Assembly: GCF_900088825.1 (NCBI RefSeq)
Contig: NZ_LT592170.1
Location: 124,001-188,000, forward strand
Length of the DNA: 64,000 nucleotides
Source of the DNA: Thiomonas delicata
Lineage (GTDB): Bacteria; Pseudomonadota; Gammaproteobacteria; Burkholderiales; Burkholderiaceae_C
Reading direction: 5' to 3'
A program made the translations under genes and the position numbers. Under the pieces are notes generated by a model that was given only the letters and a program-made list of their open reading frames with translations, ran no database searches and was not told where the DNA came from. Positions 42,600 through 51,051 of the stretch are shown piece after piece (within the stretch, counting starts at the first letter, position 1; every line of letters begins with the position of its first letter).

Positions 42600-42688
42600 G
42601 GGCGGTCACGGAAGGTCAGGCAGACCCGACGGGCTTTGCCGAAATCCCGACGGACTTTATTACCGCCCGACGGACTTTATTTCCCACA
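42600..42688 (-). mobile_element. Tn7-like transposon end facing left (type X)
   Basis: Read on the minus strand from 42688 it starts TGTGGGAAATAAAGTCCGTC and contains three repeats of about 20 bases, two with AATAAAGTCCGTCGGG and one diverged (GGCAAAGCCCGTCGGG). The TGT terminus and tandem TnsB-site-like repeats match Tn7-type ends. The element it belonged to would extend leftwards; no tns gene lies there. Confidence 0.6.
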
Positions 42689-42696
42689 ATCATTAA

Positions 42697-42860
42697 TGTG
42701 CGCGGGAAATAAAGTTGCTTACAGGCTACGCGCCAGCGCCTTGATTTTTCATGGCTGCGCATTGCCGCCATGCGGCCTCTCGTGAACCGCCGCATCCCAA
42801 GCATGCTCCGGGAACCTTGATCCAGGACGGTCGCGCAAACAAAGTCGCTTACTGCCATTA
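42697..42860 (+). mobile_element. Tn7-like transposon end facing right (type Y)
   Basis: It starts TGTGCGCGGGAAATAAAGTT at 42697 (compare Tn7 TGTGGGCGGACAATAAAGTC). TnsB-type sites are AAATAAAGTTGCTTAC (42707-42722) and AAACAAAGTCGCTTAC (about 42838-42853), in direct orientation about 130 bases apart as in a Tn7 left end. It sits eight bases from the oppositely facing type X end. Confidence 0.6.
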
Positions 42861-42968
42861 AGAAGGATCGGCTTGCGGCAGCATCGCGATCAGCGGACCG
42901 GAGGCCTTGCCGCGGCCGGTATGGCATGCACGCAATACCGCCGAGAGGACGCTGTCGGTGCCTCGCAG

Positions 42969-43015
42969 TGTTGGCGCCGATGCCGATTTGAGCCACATGC
43001 CGATCGGCGCCAACA
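42969..43015. repeat. Dispersed IS21-type terminus, copy C, palindromic
   Basis: A 47-base unit with 13-bp inverted ends TGTTGGCGCCGAT and ATCGGCGCCAACA. The internal part equals copy B. It looks like a left and a right IS21-type end fused with the body lost. Confidence 0.55.
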
Positions 43016-43218
43016 GACTGGCCTCACTTCCATCGTCTGCGCCTCCACGTCGACTGGACGCAATGACTGTAGTTGGCTATATTCAGGGTGACAACAAAAA
43101 TGGCATAACTCCTTGTTAACTAACGGTATTTTTCGATTAACAGCCAGTATCGCCTCGGTCCCGAACGATGTTTTCTGATGGGGCCAACCTCTCTCATGAA
43201 ACCAGTGGGATGCAAGCT

Positions 43219-43737
43219 ATGAAACGTCCAACTGGCCGCGGGGAGCTCGTCCTTTATCTTGATTTTGACGGCGTTTTGCATCACGAAAACGTGCATTGGC
43301 ATCCCAGGAAAGGGGCCTATCTGGACGCACCGGAGGGCTACTCGCTGTTCCAGCATGCAGCGCTGCTTGAGACCCTGCTGGCTCCATACCCAGCGGTGCG
43401 CATCGTGTTGAGCACGTCGTGGGTCAGGGTGTTCAGTTACAGCCGCGCAGCAAAGCGCCTCACACCCGCGCTGCGGGCACGGGTGATAGGGGCGACGTAT
43501 CACAGCATCATGAACCCCCAAGCCTTCGCGGCGATGCCGCGCGGGTACCAGGTCTGGGATGACGTCCAGCGCCGTCAACCGCGGGACTGGCTCGCGCTCG
43601 ATGACGACGCGCAAGATTGGCCCGATTGGTGCCGTGACCGACTTGTTCACACGCACGAGCACGCGGGCTTGAGCGAACCCGCGGTGCACGCGGAATTGCG
43701 CGACAAGCTCGCAGCGATGTGCGCATCAACAGCTTGA
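43219..43737 (+). CDS. HAD-like domain protein
   Basis: A 172-residue protein with the HAD nucleophile motif LYLDFDGVLHHENV, motif II-type VLSTSWVRVFS and an acidic ALDDDAQDWP. This is the small HAD-domain family common on mobile elements of Burkholderiales. A substrate cannot be named. The Met at 43219 is preferred; in-frame ATGs lie upstream at 43168 and 43210. Fragments of a similar gene occur twice further right (43892, 47023). Confidence 0.75.
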   Translation: MKRPTGRGELVLYLDFDGVLHHENVHWHPRKGAYLDAPEGYSLFQHAALLETLLAPYPAVRIVLSTSWVRVFSYSRAAKRLTPALRARVIGATYHSIMNPQAFAAMPRGYQVWDDVQRRQPRDWLALDDDAQDWPDWCRDRLVHTHEHAGLSEPAVHAELRDKLAAMCASTA

Positions 43738-43775
43738 TGCCGCCTCAGCATTGCACACGTACACCGCACGATGTC

Positions 43776-43889
43776 ATGAAAGTTCAAAACGCCAGCGACC
43801 TGCACTTGGAATTTCTTCAGCGCCTCAGTGCCGCCGTGGAGCCTCCAACGCCAGCACGACTCACCTCGTTCGCCGCCATCCAAAGCTAG
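43776..43889 (+). pseudogene. Metallophosphoesterase N-terminal fragment
   Basis: A 37-codon frame starting MKVQNASDLHLEFLQR, the typical beginning of a calcineurin-like phosphoesterase (motif SDLHLEF), which stops after FAAIQS. The matching C-terminal remnant lies upstream at 41160-41336, in the opposite of the expected order. Confidence 0.5.
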
Positions 43890-43891
43890 TC

Positions 43892-44002
43892 ATGGCCCCA
43901 CACACTGACACAGCGTTGTTCCTTGACTTCGACGGCGTCCTGCACCCCGCAGTCGCAGAAGGGGAAAGGTGTCTACGAAACCGGCAGCAGCCCATATCTT
44001 AG
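43892..44002 (+). pseudogene. HAD-domain N-terminal fragment, copy 1
   Basis: MAPHTDTALFLDFDGVLHPA carries the HAD nucleophile motif, but the frame ends after 36 codons where it runs into the next gene. It is the 5' part of the 296-bp duplicated segment. Confidence 0.55.
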
Positions 44003-44192
44003 AAAGCATGAGAGAGGAGCTTAGGATGGCAGCAGTTGATACGACCGCAGCCAACACCGCGTTTGCCAAAGTCGCGCGTGTCGGGCTTGGAAATGTTGAA
44101 CTCGCCGATGTGCGTGCCGCCGCCTTGATGGTGTGGTACGGGCAGGAGGATCCGACTTTTGACGCCGTTCGCGGGCCCCACCTTGATGAGGC
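43897..44192 (+). repeat. 296-bp direct repeat, copy 1
   Basis: Nearly identical to 47034-47329 (three substitutions seen by eye). It contains the HAD fragment and the first part of the small gene at 43969. Beyond 44192 the two copies diverge completely. Confidence 0.9.
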
Positions 44193-44262
44193 TTCTTGCG
44201 ATGCTTTTTTTGCCCGGCACCTCGCAATATCGCGGGCACGGGATTCATCAGAGGTCATCATC
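43969..44262 (+). pseudogene. 5' part of an unknown gene (truncated copy of 47106-47531)
   Basis: Starting from a GTG after GAAGGGGAAAG, the first 75 codons (MSTKPAAAHILESMREELRM and following) match the gene at 47106 except for one substitution. After LDEA the sequence changes to unrelated DNA. The frame then continues into the next small gene, giving a chimeric product of up to 154 residues. Confidence 0.55.
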
Positions 44263-44433
44263 ATGAAGAAGCCACTGGAAACAACCCCGATTGACGGTTC
44301 CGCAAAGGCCATGACCGTGCAGCCTGTGAAGGGTTCAAACTCGAGAAGCGCAAAGCCCGCCAATTTTCCACCCAGGACACAAGCCAAGCCGGATGAAAGG
44401 CTCCCCATCAAGGAACGCCCCAAGGGGATGTGA
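44263..44433 (+). CDS. Small hypothetical protein
   Basis: A 56-residue basic, Pro-rich protein starting MKKPLETTPIDGSAKAMTVQ, with CAGAGG nine bases before the ATG. It is in frame with the truncated gene before it. No family is recognised; likely disordered. Confidence 0.4.
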   Translation: MKKPLETTPIDGSAKAMTVQPVKGSNSRSAKPANFPPRTQAKPDERLPIKERPKGM

Positions 44434-44617
44434 GGGATCCGTCCGTACAACTTGCTGCCAAGCGTTGCTGCGGAGTATTTTTAATGGCGTGATCGCTTTG
44501 AACCGCCTGCTTGTTGATTCATTTCCAAAACTGGGCCATTTGGGGACGCGTTCACGTTGAAATCTGAGCCACGTTGCCGCTCTATCGTGCTGAGTTTTTC
44601 AGCACAGGGGAGCAGGA

Positions 44618-46153
44618 GTGATCAACGTGAGCACATTGAGCAAGTTGCGCCGCCTCGTGCTGAGGCAGGACGTGTCGGTGCGCGAGGCCAGCCGCAGGCT
44701 GGGCATCTCGCGCAACACAGCCACCAAGTGGCTCAAAGATGGTCAGATGACCGAGCCCAGATACCCTCAACGGGTGTCAGGTCCCAGCATCCTGGATCCG
44801 TACAAGGAGCAGTTGAGCCAGTGGCTCAAAGCCGATAGCCATCGCAGCAAACGCGATCGGCGCGGGATCAAGGCGATGTTTGAAGCGCTGCGGGCGCAGG
44901 GCTACAGCGGCAGCCGGGGGCCGGTGTACACATTTGCCCAGCGCTGGCAGCAAGAGCAAGGCAACGCGGCACGCGGCGCGGGGTTTATACCGCTGAGCTT
45001 CGAGTTGGGCGAGGCGTTCCAGTTCGACTGGAGCTGCGAGTACCTCTTCATCGGTGGGCTGCGTCGCCGCCTGGAGGTGGCACACACCAAGCTGGCGGCC
45101 AGTCGTGCCTTCTGCCTGGTGGCGTACTACAGCCAGGCGCACGAGATGCTGTTCGATGCGCACGCGCGCGCGTTCGCTCTCTTCGGTGGCGTGCCCCGGC
45201 GGGGCATCTACGACAACATGAAGACGGCGGTGGACAAGGTCGGCCAGGGCAAGCAGCGCAGCGTCAACGCGCGCTTTGAGGCCATGACCGGGCACTATCT
45301 GTTCGAGCCGGAGTTCTGCAACCGGGCCGCCGGCTGGGAGAAGGGGGTCGTCGAGAAGAATGTTCAGGATCGGCGCAAGGACATCTGGCGCGAGGCCAGT
45401 GAACGGCGCTGGGGATCGCTTGGCGAGTTCAACGACTGGTTGCAGCAGGCCTGTGTGAAGGCCTGGGCCGAGATGAGCCACCCTGAATGGACGCAGCTCA
45501 CGGTGGCCGATGTCTGGCAGGACGAACGGGTTCGCCTCATGCCCAACCCCCGAGCGTTTGATGGCTATGTGGAGCAGCCGGTTCGGGTCTCTGCCACTTC
45601 GCTGATCCACTTCCAGCGCAACCGCTATAGCGTGCCGTGCGAATGGATCCACGCGGTGGTCAGCTTGCGGGCCTATGCCGATGGTCTGCTGGTGGTCGGG
45701 CCTGACGGGCGACAGGTGCGCCTGGCGCGCAGCTTCGAGCGGGATCAGACGCTCTACGACTGGATGCACTACATCGCGCTGATCGAGCGCAAGCCCGGCG
45801 GGCTGCGTAACGGCGCACCCTTCAAGACCATGCCCGAACCCCTGCAGGAGCTGCAGCGCCAGTTGCTGCGCCACAGCGGTGGTGACAGGGTGATGGCGCA
45901 GGTGCTCATGGGCGTGAGCCTGCACGGCTTGGAGGCCGTGTTGGTGGCGGTGGAGCTGGCGCTGCAGTCCGGGCGGGTGAGTGCCGAGCATGTGCTCAAC
46001 GTGCTATCGCGCTTGCAGGAGCAGCGCATGCCCGAGCCACCTGTGGCCACGAGGCTCACGCTCAACACGCCGCCACTGGCCAACCTGCAGCGTTACGACG
46101 CACTGCGCAGCCTCCCGCTTCACGAGGCTTCACCGGAGTCCGACCATGCATGA
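44618..46153 (+). CDS. istA: IS21-family transposase IstA
   Basis: A 511-residue transposase. The N-terminal HTH ([20 protein letters not shown]) is followed by a DDE integrase core ([37 protein letters not shown]; the Glu in [14 protein letters not shown]) and a C-terminal beta domain. Length and motifs look intact. It overlaps istB by eight bases, as usual for translational coupling in this family. Confidence 0.93.
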   Translation: MINVSTLSKLRRLVLRQDVSVREASRRLGISRNTATKWLKDGQMTEPRYPQRVSGPSILDPYKEQLSQWLKADSHRSKRDRRGIKAMFEALRAQGYSGSRGPVYTFAQRWQQEQGNAARGAGFIPLSFELGEAFQFDWSCEYLFIGGLRRRLEVAHTKLAASRAFCLVAYYSQAHEMLFDAHARAFALFGGVPRRGIYDNMKTAVDKVGQGKQRSVNARFEAMTGHYLFEPEFCNRAAGWEKGVVEKNVQDRRKDIWREASERRWGSLGEFNDWLQQACVKAWAEMSHPEWTQLTVADVWQDERVRLMPNPRAFDGYVEQPVRVSATSLIHFQRNRYSVPCEWIHAVVSLRAYADGLLVVGPDGRQVRLARSFERDQTLYDWMHYIALIERKPGGLRNGAPFKTMPEPLQELQRQLLRHSGGDRVMAQVLMGVSLHGLEAVLVAVELALQSGRVSAEHVLNVLSRLQEQRMPEPPVATRLTLNTPPLANLQRYDALRSLPLHEASPESDHA

Positions 46154-46961
46154 CGTCATGGATGCCTTCAAGGCGCTGGGCTTGCATGGCATGGCCAGTG
46201 CATGGCCGGAGGTGCTGGGAACCGCCCGCATGAAGTCGCTTGATCACGAGGCCGTGCTGCACCAGCTCATCAAGGCCGAGACCGCGCAGCGCGAGGTGCG
46301 CTCCATGGCTTACCAGATGCGCGTGGCGCGGTTCCCATCGCACCGCGATCTCGCTGGCTTTGACTTTGCTCACACGCCAATCGATGAGGCGTTGGTGCGC
46401 CAGCTGCACACCCTTGGCTTCGTGGACTCGGCGCACAACGTGGTGCTGGTCGGCGGCCCCGGAACGGGCAAAACCCACCTGGCCACGAGCCTGGGAATCG
46501 AGGCCATCCGCATGCATGGCAAGCGGGTGCGCTTCTTCTCCACGGTGGAGCTGGTCAATGCCCTGGAGCTGGAGAAGGCGCAGAACAAGTCTGGGCAAAT
46601 GGCACACCGGCTGATGTACGTCGATCTGGTGATCCTGGATGAACTGGGCTACCTGCCGTTCACGCAATCAGGCGGCGCGATGCTGTTCCACCTGCTCTCC
46701 AAACTGTACGAGCGAACGAGCGTGGTGATCACCACCAACCTCACCTTCTCGGAATGGAGCAGCGTCTTCGGCGACGCCAAGATGACCACGGCTTTGCTCG
46801 ACCGCCTCACGCACCACTGCCACATCGTGGAGACCGGCAATGAGAGCTGGCGATTCAAGCATTCCAGTGCCGCTGGCGCGGCACCACCAAAGCCACGCGG
46901 CAAAGCGCAGAAAGGAGATCGAAAAACAGCAGACCCGATAGACTTATCCACAACCGAGTAG
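46146..46961 (+). CDS. istB: IS21-family helper ATPase IstB
   Basis: A 271-residue AAA+ protein starting [20 protein letters not shown], with Walker [12 protein letters not shown] and Walker [16 protein letters not shown], then [13 protein letters not shown] (sensor). IstB assembles on DNA and activates IstA. Its ATG lies inside the end of istA. Earlier in-frame starts overlap istA and are not used. Confidence 0.93.
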   Translation: MHDVMDAFKALGLHGMASAWPEVLGTARMKSLDHEAVLHQLIKAETAQREVRSMAYQMRVARFPSHRDLAGFDFAHTPIDEALVRQLHTLGFVDSAHNVVLVGGPGTGKTHLATSLGIEAIRMHGKRVRFFSTVELVNALELEKAQNKSGQMAHRLMYVDLVILDELGYLPFTQSGGAMLFHLLSKLYERTSVVITTNLTFSEWSSVFGDAKMTTALLDRLTHHCHIVETGNESWRFKHSSAAGAAPPKPRGKAQKGDRKTADPIDLSTTE

Positions 46962-47022
46962 CCAAAACATCCATCAACCCAGTGGCTCAGCATTCGACGT
47001 GATCACTGGCTCAGTTGTGCCG

Positions 47023-47142
47023 ATGAATCAACACCCACACACTGACACAGCGTTGTTCCTTGACTTCGACGGCGTCCTGCACCCCGCAGTCGCAGAAGGG
47101 GAAAGGTGTCTACGAAACCGGCAGCAGCCCATATCTTAGAAA
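47023..47142 (+). pseudogene. HAD-domain N-terminal fragment, copy 2, with start codon inside the IS end
   Basis: The frame MNQHPHTDTALFLDFDGVLH begins with an ATG located within the right inverted repeat of the IS21 element and then reads into repeat copy 2. It stops like copy 1. It is a by-product of the junction. Confidence 0.45.
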
Positions 47143-47329
47143 GCATGAGAGAGGAGCTTAGGATGGCAGCAGTTGATACGATCGCAGCCAACACCGCGTT
47201 TGCCAAAGTCGCGCGTGTCGGGCTTGGGAATGTTGAACTCGCCGATGTGCGTGCCGCCGCCTTGATGGTGTGGTACGGGCAGGAGGATCCGACGTTTGAC
47301 GCCGTTCGCGGGCCCCACCTTGATGAGGC
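47034..47329 (+). repeat. 296-bp direct repeat, copy 2
   Basis: Second copy of 43897-44192, about 99 percent identical by eye, beginning exactly at the IS21 right end. Confidence 0.9.
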
Positions 47330-47531
47330 CGTAGCACTCGTCGAGCGCCTGTCGTATTACAACGTGGTCCCGCTAGCGCGCAAGAAAGCCCTCAAGCGTC
47401 TCGTGCAAAAGCTCCGAGCGGGCGTGTGCCCTGCGGACAAGGGCACTAGCTTTGAGCGAAATTTCCAAAAATACCTCGCAGAGCTGCAACCCCTGCAAAG
47501 CCGCGATTTTGAAGCCACCATGCGTTCGTGA
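47106..47531 (+). CDS. Hypothetical protein (full-length copy)
   Basis: A 141-residue protein from a GTG start preceded by GAAGGGGAAAG. It is predicted mostly helical; the C-terminal half is basic (LARKKALKRLVQKLRAGVCP). No family recognised. The first 75 residues are duplicated at 43969. It follows an HAD-like fragment, so it may once have been the partner gene of a HAD gene. Confidence 0.55.
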   Translation: MSTKPAAAHILESMREELRMAAVDTIAANTAFAKVARVGLGNVELADVRAAALMVWYGQEDPTFDAVRGPHLDEAVALVERLSYYNVVPLARKKALKRLVQKLRAGVCPADKGTSFERNFQKYLAELQPLQSRDFEATMRS

Positions 47532-47722
47532 GGTGCGCGCGTAAGCCATTGGTCACACTTAGTCAGACCGTTGAAGAACCCAATGAACGCACGCACTCCT
47601 GCTTTCGGAAGCGCATGATGGCGCTCACCCGCTGCTCAATTTCTGGGCAGGGAGCCAGATTCCGGCCAGAATTGACACCTCGCTGGCATTCGGGGCGGCC
47701 ATTTCCATGGTTTTTCCACGCA
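47532..47722. other. Short gap with no recognisable content
   Basis: I see no gene, RNA or repeat here apart from the possible frameshifted tail of the ParE-like toxin gene entering from the right. Confidence 0.4.
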
Positions 47723-47983
47723 TCACGCGAACATCGGCCGCCTCGGCGCTTCAGCCGGATTGGCCTTGTAGACAACGATGTAGTTCGGATGGGCTATGAG
47801 CTCGCGCGTTCCAGCGACCCGGCCGGGCTTGTACAGATACGGATGATCGCCCGTGGTGGCCACGGCGCTGACGATGCAGTCACGCACTCTGCGCGCGGCG
47901 TCCGGATCGCGCTCGCTGATGTAGCGGACAATCGCGAGCAGGTCGGCGCGCGCCTGCTGCGACCAATGGATGGGCAGCGTCAA
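47723..47983 (-). CDS. ParE/RelE-type toxin, possibly frameshifted at the C-terminus
   Basis: An 86-residue protein starting MTLPIHWSQQARADLLAIVR, followed by YISERDPDAARRVRDCIV and AGTRELIAHPNYIVVYKA, a typical ParE-like sequence. Family members end with a strand such as VEVLRVLHARQ; here the frame turns into PRRPMFA and stops. Reading one base shifted gives EAADVRVMRGKT, closer to the expected end, so a frameshift is likely. It overlaps its antitoxin gene by four bases. Confidence 0.75.
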   Translation of the reverse strand: MTLPIHWSQQARADLLAIVRYISERDPDAARRVRDCIVSAVATTGDHPYLYKPGRVAGTRELIAHPNYIVVYKANPAEAPRRPMFA

Positions 47984-48177
47984 CGCCGCCGGACCGACTG
48001 CCTTTGCTCGGCAGCCTGGATGATGGCCTCCGTCTCGGCCACAACTTGGTCATGTGGCACGGCTGGTCGTGTGTCGGCCATGCTTTCCAGCACACGGCTG
48101 CGAAACCAGGCGTCATGCGCCTGGGCTTCCTGCTGGGTGCCGAATTCGGACTCGATCGGGGAGAGAATCGTGTTCAT
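47980..48177 (-). CDS. Antitoxin / stability-determinant-like protein
   Basis: A 65-residue protein starting MNTILSPIESEFGTQQEAQA, followed by HDAWFRSRVLESMADTRPAV and a basic end. This pattern (DxWFRxxV near the middle, HDxV later) is typical of small antitoxins paired with ParE-type toxins. The start is set at the Met that fits the family; the open frame continues upstream without a start of similar quality. Confidence 0.75.
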   Translation of the reverse strand: MNTILSPIESEFGTQQEAQAHDAWFRSRVLESMADTRPAVPHDQVVAETEAIIQAAEQRQSVRRR

Positions 48178-48769
48178 GGAGGGTAGCGTAATGCAAAGTC
48201 GCCTGCGAAGCCATCTGCCTGCCGGGTGCAGGGCCTTGGGCGTGGACGTCGAACGGCCGGCCCTCATGGTCAAGGAGCCGCGAGCACACATTCCTGAGTT
48301 GGTATGTGCAACAGACACATAATGGCGCGAAGGTCGAGGCCTTGGTAAACCGGGTTTCTGCGGCAGTCGCAGGTGCAACTCCCGTCGCCAGTGTCTCGCT
48401 TGTAGCGGCCCGCTTTGTTGCACTGAACCAGGCGAGCTGTAGGACTGCTTGGGGTCGAGAGCACCAATTCGCCTGCGCTGGAAGCGGCCGCTCAGGGTAC
48501 CGGTGATCTGGGCGACCGCTGCCCGCACCATTGCGGCCGCCGGCACCGGCTGCGCCCAACGCCCGCACTGGCCGATAACCCGTCAATCGGAAGACGATTC
48601 AGTCGAAATCCATCACAGATCCTCCCGGGCAACCGACAGATGTACCGCCATGATCGAGAGCACTGGCCAATCGATTCTAGGGCTGCAACCTCAGCAGTGA
48701 ATACGCGGAAATGGGCTACGCGCTGGGCCTGCTATTGTTTCTCTTTCGGGCGGCGCCGCGGGGAGCATC
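48178..48769. other. Intergenic stretch without a supported gene
   Basis: About 590 bases of GC-rich DNA. Short frames exist on both strands but none shows a family pattern, a good RBS or sustained coding character. It may be a remnant of older mobile DNA. Confidence 0.4.
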
Positions 48770-49567
48770 ATGAGCCGAGCAAAGAGCGTTTTCTACGGTG
48801 CCATCAGCGGCATCCTGACGGTCGCGGGGAGTGTCGTGACCTTGGAGGGCGTGAGACTCACGATTGCAGGGCATGTCGATGACGGCGTAAAGGCACTTGC
48901 GGCCGGCCTGGTCCTTCTTCTCGCGGCCAGCGTCGATCGGTTCGAGTCGCTCAAGGGGCTGTCGATGGAAGTCAAGATGCGCAAGACCATCGATGAGGCC
49001 GAGGTGTTGATCGAGCGCTTGCGCGGCTTGTCGGCGCTCACTGGGAAAACGCTCGTGTCGCTCGGGGCCAGGGTAGGGCGTTGGGATTCAGCTCTCAGCC
49101 CGCGGGAGTCCTACGCTCTCGCGTGCGAGGTTCGTCAAACGCTCGAAGATGCCGGGGTCGACCAAGCCGCGATCCGATCGGCGATCACCCCATGGGCACA
49201 CGTCATGCTATTCGACCTCGCTGGCCTTGCAACCAACGCGATCCATGGTGAGCTTAACGAACTCTTGAAGCACCGCATGCCGTCGGCCGCGAGGGACGAT
49301 GAGGAGCGAGCAAGGCTGACCCAGGCTCTGGAATTGCGCGATACCTTGCGCATCAACTGCCAGCCTGGTGATCCACTAACGACTTTCCCCCAGCGCCTAC
49401 GATCAAATCTCGAGCGAGCGATGCCTCTCCTTCCGGGGGACGCCACGATCGCGTTGCGCGAGAGGTTGACCCCCTGGCTGGAACAGATGGACTACACCGC
49501 CAAAAATCTTGATCTTCGCGACCCCGAGCAATGGTTCGCGGGGCTGATGGGTTCGCGCCCCCAGTAG
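48770..49567 (+). CDS. Unknown two-helix membrane protein with a large cytoplasmic domain
   Basis: A 265-residue protein with two N-terminal membrane helices (YGAISGILTVAGSVVTLEGV; ALAAGLVLLLAASVDRF), then a helical, probably coiled-coil region (MRKTIDEAEVLIERLRGLSA) and a soluble C-terminal domain. No family is recognised. It lies in the cargo zone between a toxin-antitoxin pair and the tns module. Two short helices plus a cytoplasmic domain is a layout seen in some phage-defence effectors, but nothing here proves that role. Confidence 0.65.
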   Translation: MSRAKSVFYGAISGILTVAGSVVTLEGVRLTIAGHVDDGVKALAAGLVLLLAASVDRFESLKGLSMEVKMRKTIDEAEVLIERLRGLSALTGKTLVSLGARVGRWDSALSPRESYALACEVRQTLEDAGVDQAAIRSAITPWAHVMLFDLAGLATNAIHGELNELLKHRMPSAARDDEERARLTQALELRDTLRINCQPGDPLTTFPQRLRSNLERAMPLLPGDATIALRERLTPWLEQMDYTAKNLDLRDPEQWFAGLMGSRPQ

Positions 49568-49583
49568 CGGCCTGCGCTACTGG

Positions 49584-49593
49584 GGGCTAGTGG
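49584..49593 (+). repeat. Target-site duplication of the IS4-family element (left)
   Basis: GGGCTAGTGG directly precedes the left IS end and is repeated at 51052-51061 after the right end. Confidence 0.92.
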
Positions 49594-51051
49594 CAATACT
49601 GTTCAGATAGCAGGCAATCAGTCATAATTCATCCTCATCGAGGTGTCGATGAGGATGAGGCATGGCCAGGACACGCAAGGCGTTACCGGCCCAGGTTGAC
49701 GTGGCACACCTGATCAGCGCGGGGGTTTTGGCCAGCGTTTGTCCGCGGGCGCTGATCGAGGAGGTGCTAAGCGAGACAGGCCGAGCAAGCCAGCGCGAGC
49801 GTCTTCTTCCAGCGCCGGCGGTGGTGTACTACGTGATGGCGTTGGCGCTGTGGCGGGAGGCGCCGCTGGAGGAGGTTCTGCGCGTCGTTTGCGAGGGCCT
49901 GCAATGGCTCGGCGATAGCCGGGCTGGTGCAGTCCAGGCCAGCAAGTCGGCGATTTCGCAGGCGCGCACGCGGCTCGGTGCCGAGGTCATGCATCAACTG
50001 GCTGATCGGGTGTTGCGGCCGCTTGCAGCGCCCGGGGCACCTGGAGCTTGGTATCGCGGGCTGCGCGTGATGGCTTTGGATGGCAGCGGCATGGACGTGG
50101 CGGACGAGGCGGCCAACGCCTCTTACTTCGGCTACCCGAGTGCCACACGCGGACAGAGCGCCTTTCCACAGGCCCGGCTGCTGGGCTTGGTCGAGTGCGG
50201 CACCCACGCCGTTGTGGCCGCCGACATCGGCCCCTACAGCCAGAGCGAACGCGTCATGGCGAGCCGACTGCTGCCCCAGAAGTTGACAGCAAACATGCTC
50301 GTGCTTGCCGACCGCGGCTTCTACGGATTCAAGCTCTGGCAGATCGCGTGCGCCACCGGTGCCAAACTGGCATGGCGAGTGCCGTCTACGAGCAAACTGC
50401 CGATTGAAAAAGCGCTGCCGGACGGCTCCTATCTCAGTACGGTGTTCGACAGCGACGATCGCAGGAGCGAGCGCGTCGGGCAAACGATTCGGATCGTCGA
50501 GTACCTGTTGACCAACTCCGCCACGCCAACACAGGACAGCTACCGATTGGTCACCAACATCCTGGATCCCGAGGATGCTCCGGCGCTCGAGCTGGCGGCG
50601 CTCTACCACGAACGCTGGGAAGTCGAGAGCGTCTTCGCCGAATTCAAGACGCACCTGCGAGCCAACAGCACCGTCCTGCGAAGCAAGACACCGGAACTGG
50701 TGAGGCAGGAACTTTGGGGACTGCTTCTGGCGCACTTCGCGATTCGCCAAATCATGGCGCAAGCCGCCTGGCCACGCGGACTCGATCCGGATCGCTTGAG
50801 CTTCACCCACGCAGTGCGAGTGATCAAGCGAAAAATGCCGCAGGCCGCGGCCATTCCCCCCTGAGCGACTGCCTTGCTGGCGCGACGCCTTGTTCGAGGA
50901 AATCGCCCGCGGTCGCTGCGTGAGCAGCCGAGGTCGGACCAACCCGCGCGGCGTCAAACGCAAAATGAGCAACTACAACCTCCGACATCGCGGAGAGGTA
51001 CTCCATCAACACCATCAGCCAACACCAATCCTACGTATCTGAACAGTATTG
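49594..51051 (+). mobile_element. IS4-family insertion sequence, complete (1458 bp)
   Basis: Both ends begin with the 16-bp inverted repeat CAATACTGTTCAGATA and are flanked by the 10-bp duplication GGGCTAGTGG. A single transposase gene fills the element. Intact ends and perfect duplication point to a recent insertion, just after the stop codon of the membrane protein gene. Confidence 0.93.
49662..50864 (+). CDS. IS4-family transposase
   Basis: A 400-residue DDE transposase. Visible motifs are VMALDGSGMDV (first Asp), MLVLADRGFYGFKLW (second Asp, with DRGFY) and the YREK signature YHERWEVESVFAEFK with the catalytic Glu. An N-terminal domain typical of IS4 transposases (VYYVMALALWREAPLEEVLR) is present. 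No frameshift; likely functional. Confidence 0.93.
   Translation: MARTRKALPAQVDVAHLISAGVLASVCPRALIEEVLSETGRASQRERLLPAPAVVYYVMALALWREAPLEEVLRVVCEGLQWLGDSRAGAVQASKSAISQARTRLGAEVMHQLADRVLRPLAAPGAPGAWYRGLRVMALDGSGMDVADEAANASYFGYPSATRGQSAFPQARLLGLVECGTHAVVAADIGPYSQSERVMASRLLPQKLTANMLVLADRGFYGFKLWQIACATGAKLAWRVPSTSKLPIEKALPDGSYLSTVFDSDDRRSERVGQTIRIVEYLLTNSATPTQDSYRLVTNILDPEDAPALELAALYHERWEVESVFAEFKTHLRANSTVLRSKTPELVRQELWGLLLAHFAIRQIMAQAAWPRGLDPDRLSFTHAVRVIKRKMPQAAAIPP

Larger units (their letters stand above)
44512..47033 (+). mobile_element. IS21-family insertion sequence, complete (2522 bp)
   Basis: Both ends begin TGTTGATTCAT as inverted repeats, and each carries an internal repeat ending CTG(A/G)GCCA. 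The element encodes IstA and IstB. The flanks (CCTGCT on the left, CCCACA on the right) do not match, so there is no target duplication. The right end abuts exactly copy 2 of the 296-bp repeat, which points to a rearrangement after insertion. Confidence 0.9.

Noticed and set aside
42600-42860. CRISPR-like short repeats
   Set aside because: The repeats are few, imperfect and lie next to TGT termini; they fit transposase binding sites, and no cas genes are present. The tns module also lacks Cas genes, so it is not a CRISPR-associated transposon.
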